From NCBI GenBank assembly GCA_905221605.1, contig CAJNDS010001591.1, positions 217,040-281,039 on the forward strand: a DNA stretch of 64,000 nt. Direction: 5' to 3'. The notes below the pieces were generated by a model. That model was not told the DNA's origin, did not search any database, and was given only the letters and a program-made list of their open reading frames with translations. Below are positions 60,652-64,000 of the stretch, piece by piece (position 1 is the first letter of the stretch; the number at the start of each line of letters is the position of its first letter). A program made the position numbers and the translations under genes. Source of the DNA: Symbiodinium natans (lineage: Eukaryota; Sar; Dinophyceae; Suessiales; Symbiodiniaceae).

Positions 60652-63600
60652 CTATTTGGTTCGCTGGCGTTTCGCCTTTTGCGTGTTGCCGAGGACGGCC
60701 TCCAGTAGCTCAGGGCCATTGACGTCGGGCAGGGTGAGTTGTAGCTCATAGTTTTCAGGGTCTGTGGCGCCTTCGGTGTTGATCAGGAGCACGACGCTGT
60801 CGGGCCCCAGGCCCACCTGGAGACTCTATTTGCCTACAGATTAGTAGACACCACGCTGAACTAGTAGGTAAAACCCATGAAACTGTAGCCCTAAACCCTA
60901 ACACCCTAAACCCGAAACAAAAGGGTCTCAGGCACATCGGTCCGGAGTGATGCGCAATCGGCACGCAGCAGATGCAGCAAGACCCCAGCTGCAGCACCGC
61001 CGCACTCACCGGCCTCAACGCCCTGTCGCTTTAGCAGCCGCATGCCGTTGCCTTAAGGTTTAGGGTTCAGGGATTATAGGCTTTGGGGCTTAGGGTTTAT
61101 TTAGGGTTTAGGGTTTAGGGATTAGGGTCTAGGGTTTAGGGTAGGGACTCAAAACTGGAGATCATACACCCTACGCTGCCACATCACGATCCCTATGAGG
61201 GGCGATGGAAACGATGTAAACCCTACACTGCCTAAGGGGTATATGGAGCATACACCCTATACCCTAATAGGGTATAATGCCACCATAACCCCTAAACCCT
61301 AAACCCTAAACCCTAAACCCTAAACCCTAAACCCTAATTAAGCCCTAAACCTTTTGGGGCTCATTCTTCGGTCCCCAGGAGCCCGCCAAGGCGTCCTTGA
61401 ACCGCAGGAAAGCAGCGCCATGTTCCGAGAGAACGGGCCAAGCCAGGCTACTAGGGACTCCGCAGGCCTGGGGTACCCTAAGCCCTAAACCCTAAACCCT
61501 AAACCCTAAACTTTTAGGGTTTTAGGGTTTCAGGGTTTTAGGGTTTTAGGGTTTTAGGGTTTTCGGGTTTTAGGGTTTTGGGGTTTTGGGGTTTTGGTGT
61601 TTTAGGGTTTTAGGGTTTTAGGGTTTTAGGGTTTCAGGGTTTTAGGGTTTTAGGGTTTTAGGGTTTTCGGGTTTTAGGGTTTTAGGGTTTAGGGTTTTAG
61701 GGTTTTAGGGTTTTAGGGCTTTAGGGTTTAGGGGTGGGGTCTTCGGGGCTCTTATGGCGTTGTAGTTTCCTGAGCTTCTCATTCATGCAGACGGGGGAAG
61801 AGGGAATCTAAAGGGGGAGCCCACAGAACAGTAAAGCAAAGATCTTCCCCTAAACCCTAAACCCTTAACCCCAAACTAGGCCCTAAACCCCAAACCCTAA
61901 ACCCTAAACCCTAAACCCCAAACCCTAAACCCGCCAAGAAGCTAAGCCAGCCACCATGGTCTCCAGGTCGCCATCGACGCTCCGCATCTCCCCGGCCTGT
62001 GCGGAGGCAAAGCCGCACGCTGCGTTCCAGGGCTCGATGACCAAGAAGGTGGGGCAGTCTTCTCCTTTTGGCCGGCCATAGAAGGGTTTAGGGTTTAGGG
62101 GTCTGGGGTCTAGGGTATGGAAGAATCCGCTAAACATAAGGCCCTGTCTCAACCTCCTAGACTATGAACTAAACCCTAAACCCTAAACCCTAAACCCCAA
62201 ACCCGAAACCCTAAAGCCTAAACCCTTCTCAAGACCCAGTCTCTGTAGCGGGCTGCGAAGTAGCCTACGACGGCAGCGGCCATGGAGCCCACACCCATCT
62301 GAAGTAGAACATGGCTCGGCTTCCTTTAGGGCTTAGGGTTCAGGGTTCAGGGTTTAGGGTTTAGGGTTTCGGGTTTCGGGTTTAGGTTTTAGGGTTTAGG
62401 ATTTAGGGTTTAGGGTTTAAGGTTTAGGGTTTAGGGTTGAGGATTTAGGGTGTAGGGTTAGAACATGGCTGGGCTTCGGCATGGATTCCAACGACTCGTC
62501 CACCATGGCCGTATAGCCCTGCATAATCCATTCGGGAATCTCGGTGTAGCCTGGAGGGTTTAGGTGTTTAGGGTTTAGGGTTTAGGGTTTAGGGCTTAGG
62601 GTTTAGGGTTTAGGGCATAGTCCACTCGGGAATCTCAGTGTAGCCTGGTGCGGTCGTGTCTTGCAGGACAATCCATCCCTTCTCCCTTCCCTGCTGGAAA
62701 GCGAGCTCCACGGTGCTGTCGTAGTTCATGTCAGTGATCCTAAGTAGCCCAGCAACCATACTATGGCAGGGGTACCCGCTGCAGTTTTCACAGGATCCCT
62801 AAACCCTAAACCCTAAACCCTGCACCCCTAAACCCTATACCCTAAACCCCAAACCCTAACAGTTGGGCGAGCAGGGATCTCCGCGCGCGCTCCCAGATCG
62901 AGTACGTGCTGAAGGCGCTGGGGCGCCGATCCTTTCGGCATGTACCTCATGAACCCCCCCAAAAACTGCCCCAAAATAGCCATACTCCGGTTTAGGGTTT
63001 AGAGCTTCGGGTTTAGGGTTTAAGGTTTAGGGGAACCCTAAGCCCCAAATTGGGATCATATACCCCCAAATAGGAACACTCATAGGGTGTAGAAGCTTAG
63101 GGTTTCAGGGCTTAGGATGGCTTAGGATTGAAACTTCATAGGCTTCTTGGGGTTCATACTGGTGTAATCCATGTTGGGGGTTCAGGGTTTAGGGTTTAGG
63201 GTTTAGGGTTCAGGGTTTAGGGTCTAGGGTTTTAGGGTTTAGGGTTTAGGGACCTAACAACGAGTTTAGGGTTCCTAATAGTCCCTGGTCAAGTATAAGA
63301 CCCACGATCCCCTTCTAGGGTTACCCCAAGGTACACGACCGCCTGTTGCCCAAACCTCCTCGCCGCCCAGGCAACGCCACGGCCGTGGTTGCCATCCGTA
63401 GCAGTCACGAAGGTGGTCACACCAAAGCGCTCCTTGGAACCCCAGTAACCATCTTATGATTAGGGTTTAGGGTTTAGGGTTTATATAACGGAACCTTGAA
63501 CCACAAAATGGGGGAAAGGGCACCCCTGGGCCACCGAGGCTCTTGGTAGAGCTTCTGGATCACGGAAGCGCCTTCCTCTTGGGACCACATTTAAATGAAC

Positions 63601-63970
63601 CCCCAGGAGTGGGATCCTACACCCTCCTGTGCTACATCCCCATTGCTAGGGTATGTGGAAGATGAACCTCGTAAACAGACCCTAAACCCTGAACTCAGTT
63701 CCCCCCCAAGGTTCCTAAACTGAACTTGGCCCCGTTGCAAAAAATCATAGTTTCAGCTGTTGCTTCTTCGGAATTACAGTTACTAAAACCGAGAATTGCA
63801 CTCAAACCCTAAACCCCCAACCCCCAACCCCCAAACCCCAAACCCTAAACCCCAAACCCTAAACCTAGAGGCTCCTTTTCCTCAGGCACCGGCTCTGCCA
63901 GGCGCTTGCACATGAATCTCAGCATCGCGTAGGCGCCACCCACCACCTTGAAGGCCTGTAAGCCCATCCG
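60652..63970 (-). CDS. Diaminopropionate ammonia-lyase, PLP-dependent, 5' end beyond window
   Basis: The enzyme converts 2,3-diaminopropionate to pyruvate and ammonia. Exons: 63881-63970 (LQAFKVVGGAYAM with the PLP-lysine), a possible one near 63528-63577, 63335-63432 (TFVTATDGNHGRGVAWAARR), 62861-62945 (YMPKGSAPQRL), 62645-62739 (NYDSTVELAF, GWIVLQDT), 62478-62550 (YTEIPEWIMQGYTAMVDES), 62244-62323 (MGVGSMAAAVVGYFAARY), 61943-62061 (FLVIEPWNAACGFASAQAG, DLETMVAGL), 61387-61467 (PSSLAWPVL), 60965-61051 (GECGGAAAGVLLHL) and 60652-60816 (SVVLLINTEGATDPENYE; stop TAG 60652-60654). The Lys of AFKVVGG, Asp of TDGNHG and Asp of LQDT correspond to the catalytic residues known for the bacterial enzyme. 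It lies 1.1 kb upstream of the first SEC31 exon on the same strand. Confidence 0.9.
61478..61735 (+). repeat. Inverted telomere-type arrays with an 8-bp TTTTAGGG variant
   Basis: Four CCCTAAA units (61478-61509) are followed without spacer by about 28 units of TTTTAGGG (8 bp instead of 7) in the opposite orientation, in a DAPAL intron. Confidence 0.95.
62324..62477 (-). other. 154-nt DAPAL intron flanked by 20-bp direct repeats around a telomeric array
   Basis: TAGAACATGGCTCGGCTTCC (62305-62324) and TAGAACATGGCTGGGCTTCG (62459-62478) flank 134 bp of TTTAGGG-type repeats. Both copies encode KPSHVL. A GA donor at 62477 and an AG acceptor at 62324, partly supplied by the last CCCTAAA unit, give one continuous DAPAL frame. 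Confidence 0.8.
62551..62644 (-). other. 94-nt DAPAL intron made of an exon duplicate plus telomeric array
   Basis: Direct repeats 62615-62648 and 62521-62554 (34 bp, 31 identical) encode the same PGYTEIPEW segment. Between them are 60 bp of TTTAGGG units only. Splicing GC donor (62644) to AG (62551) removes one copy and the array and restores the DAPAL frame exactly. Intron length 94 equals 34 plus 60. Confidence 0.85.
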
Positions 63971-64000
63971 CTGGGACCTTAGGGGTTTAAATTTAAAATT

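Overview
The window looks like nuclear DNA of a dinoflagellate. Evidence read from the sequence: (i) very many interspersed TTTAGGG/CCCTAAA blocks, the telomere repeat reported for dinoflagellates; (ii) genes cut into 27-110 nt exons whose introns start with GC or GA as often as GT and end in AG, usually followed by G; (iii) three genes in a row on the minus strand; (iv) a 13-nt match to the 3' end of the dinoflagellate spliced leader inside a retrotransposon LTR. I cannot name the species.

Layout, all main genes on the minus strand. 64000-60652: 3' part of a PLP-dependent diaminopropionate ammonia-lyase (DAPAL) gene. 59513-38087: a nearly complete SEC31 gene (COPII outer coat) of about 50 exons; only the initiator exon is not assigned. 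38086-25075: intergenic DNA with a decayed Ty1/copia-like remnant (about 34523-30547), dispersed repeats and foldbacks. 25074-5: a signal-peptide protein built of SBBP-type propeller repeats, each 54-residue repeat encoded by a 109-nt plus 53-nt exon pair; it runs off the left edge. Its fourth intron (24136-2807) is 21.3 kb and holds a 640-bp TAG microsatellite, a TA-rich 9-mer satellite and, inserted in that satellite, a 16.9-kb LTR retrotransposon (4986-21893).

The retrotransposon is young (LTRs differ at 1 of 309 positions) and unusually built. Gag has two CCCH fingers; Pol carries protease, the RT connection region, RNase H and integrase; the RT fingers/palm with the catalytic YVDD lies downstream of integrase. 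Further downstream are a Tpt1/KptA-like RNA 2'-phosphotransferase and a 1297-residue protein with RanBP2-type zinc fingers, a membrane segment and a phospholipase-D-type HKD nuclease motif. Several reading frames are broken by single-base indels, some in homopolymers.

The most interesting feature is the intron structure of SEC31 and DAPAL. Introns are packed with telomere-type repeats, and at least two DAPAL introns (and probably one in SEC31) consist of a telomeric array flanked by 20-46 bp direct repeats of the exon edge, as if telomeric DNA had been inserted into an exon with a target duplication and was then spliced out. I call these telomeric introners as a working hypothesis. All coordinates of spliced exons are hand-derived and may be off by a few bases.
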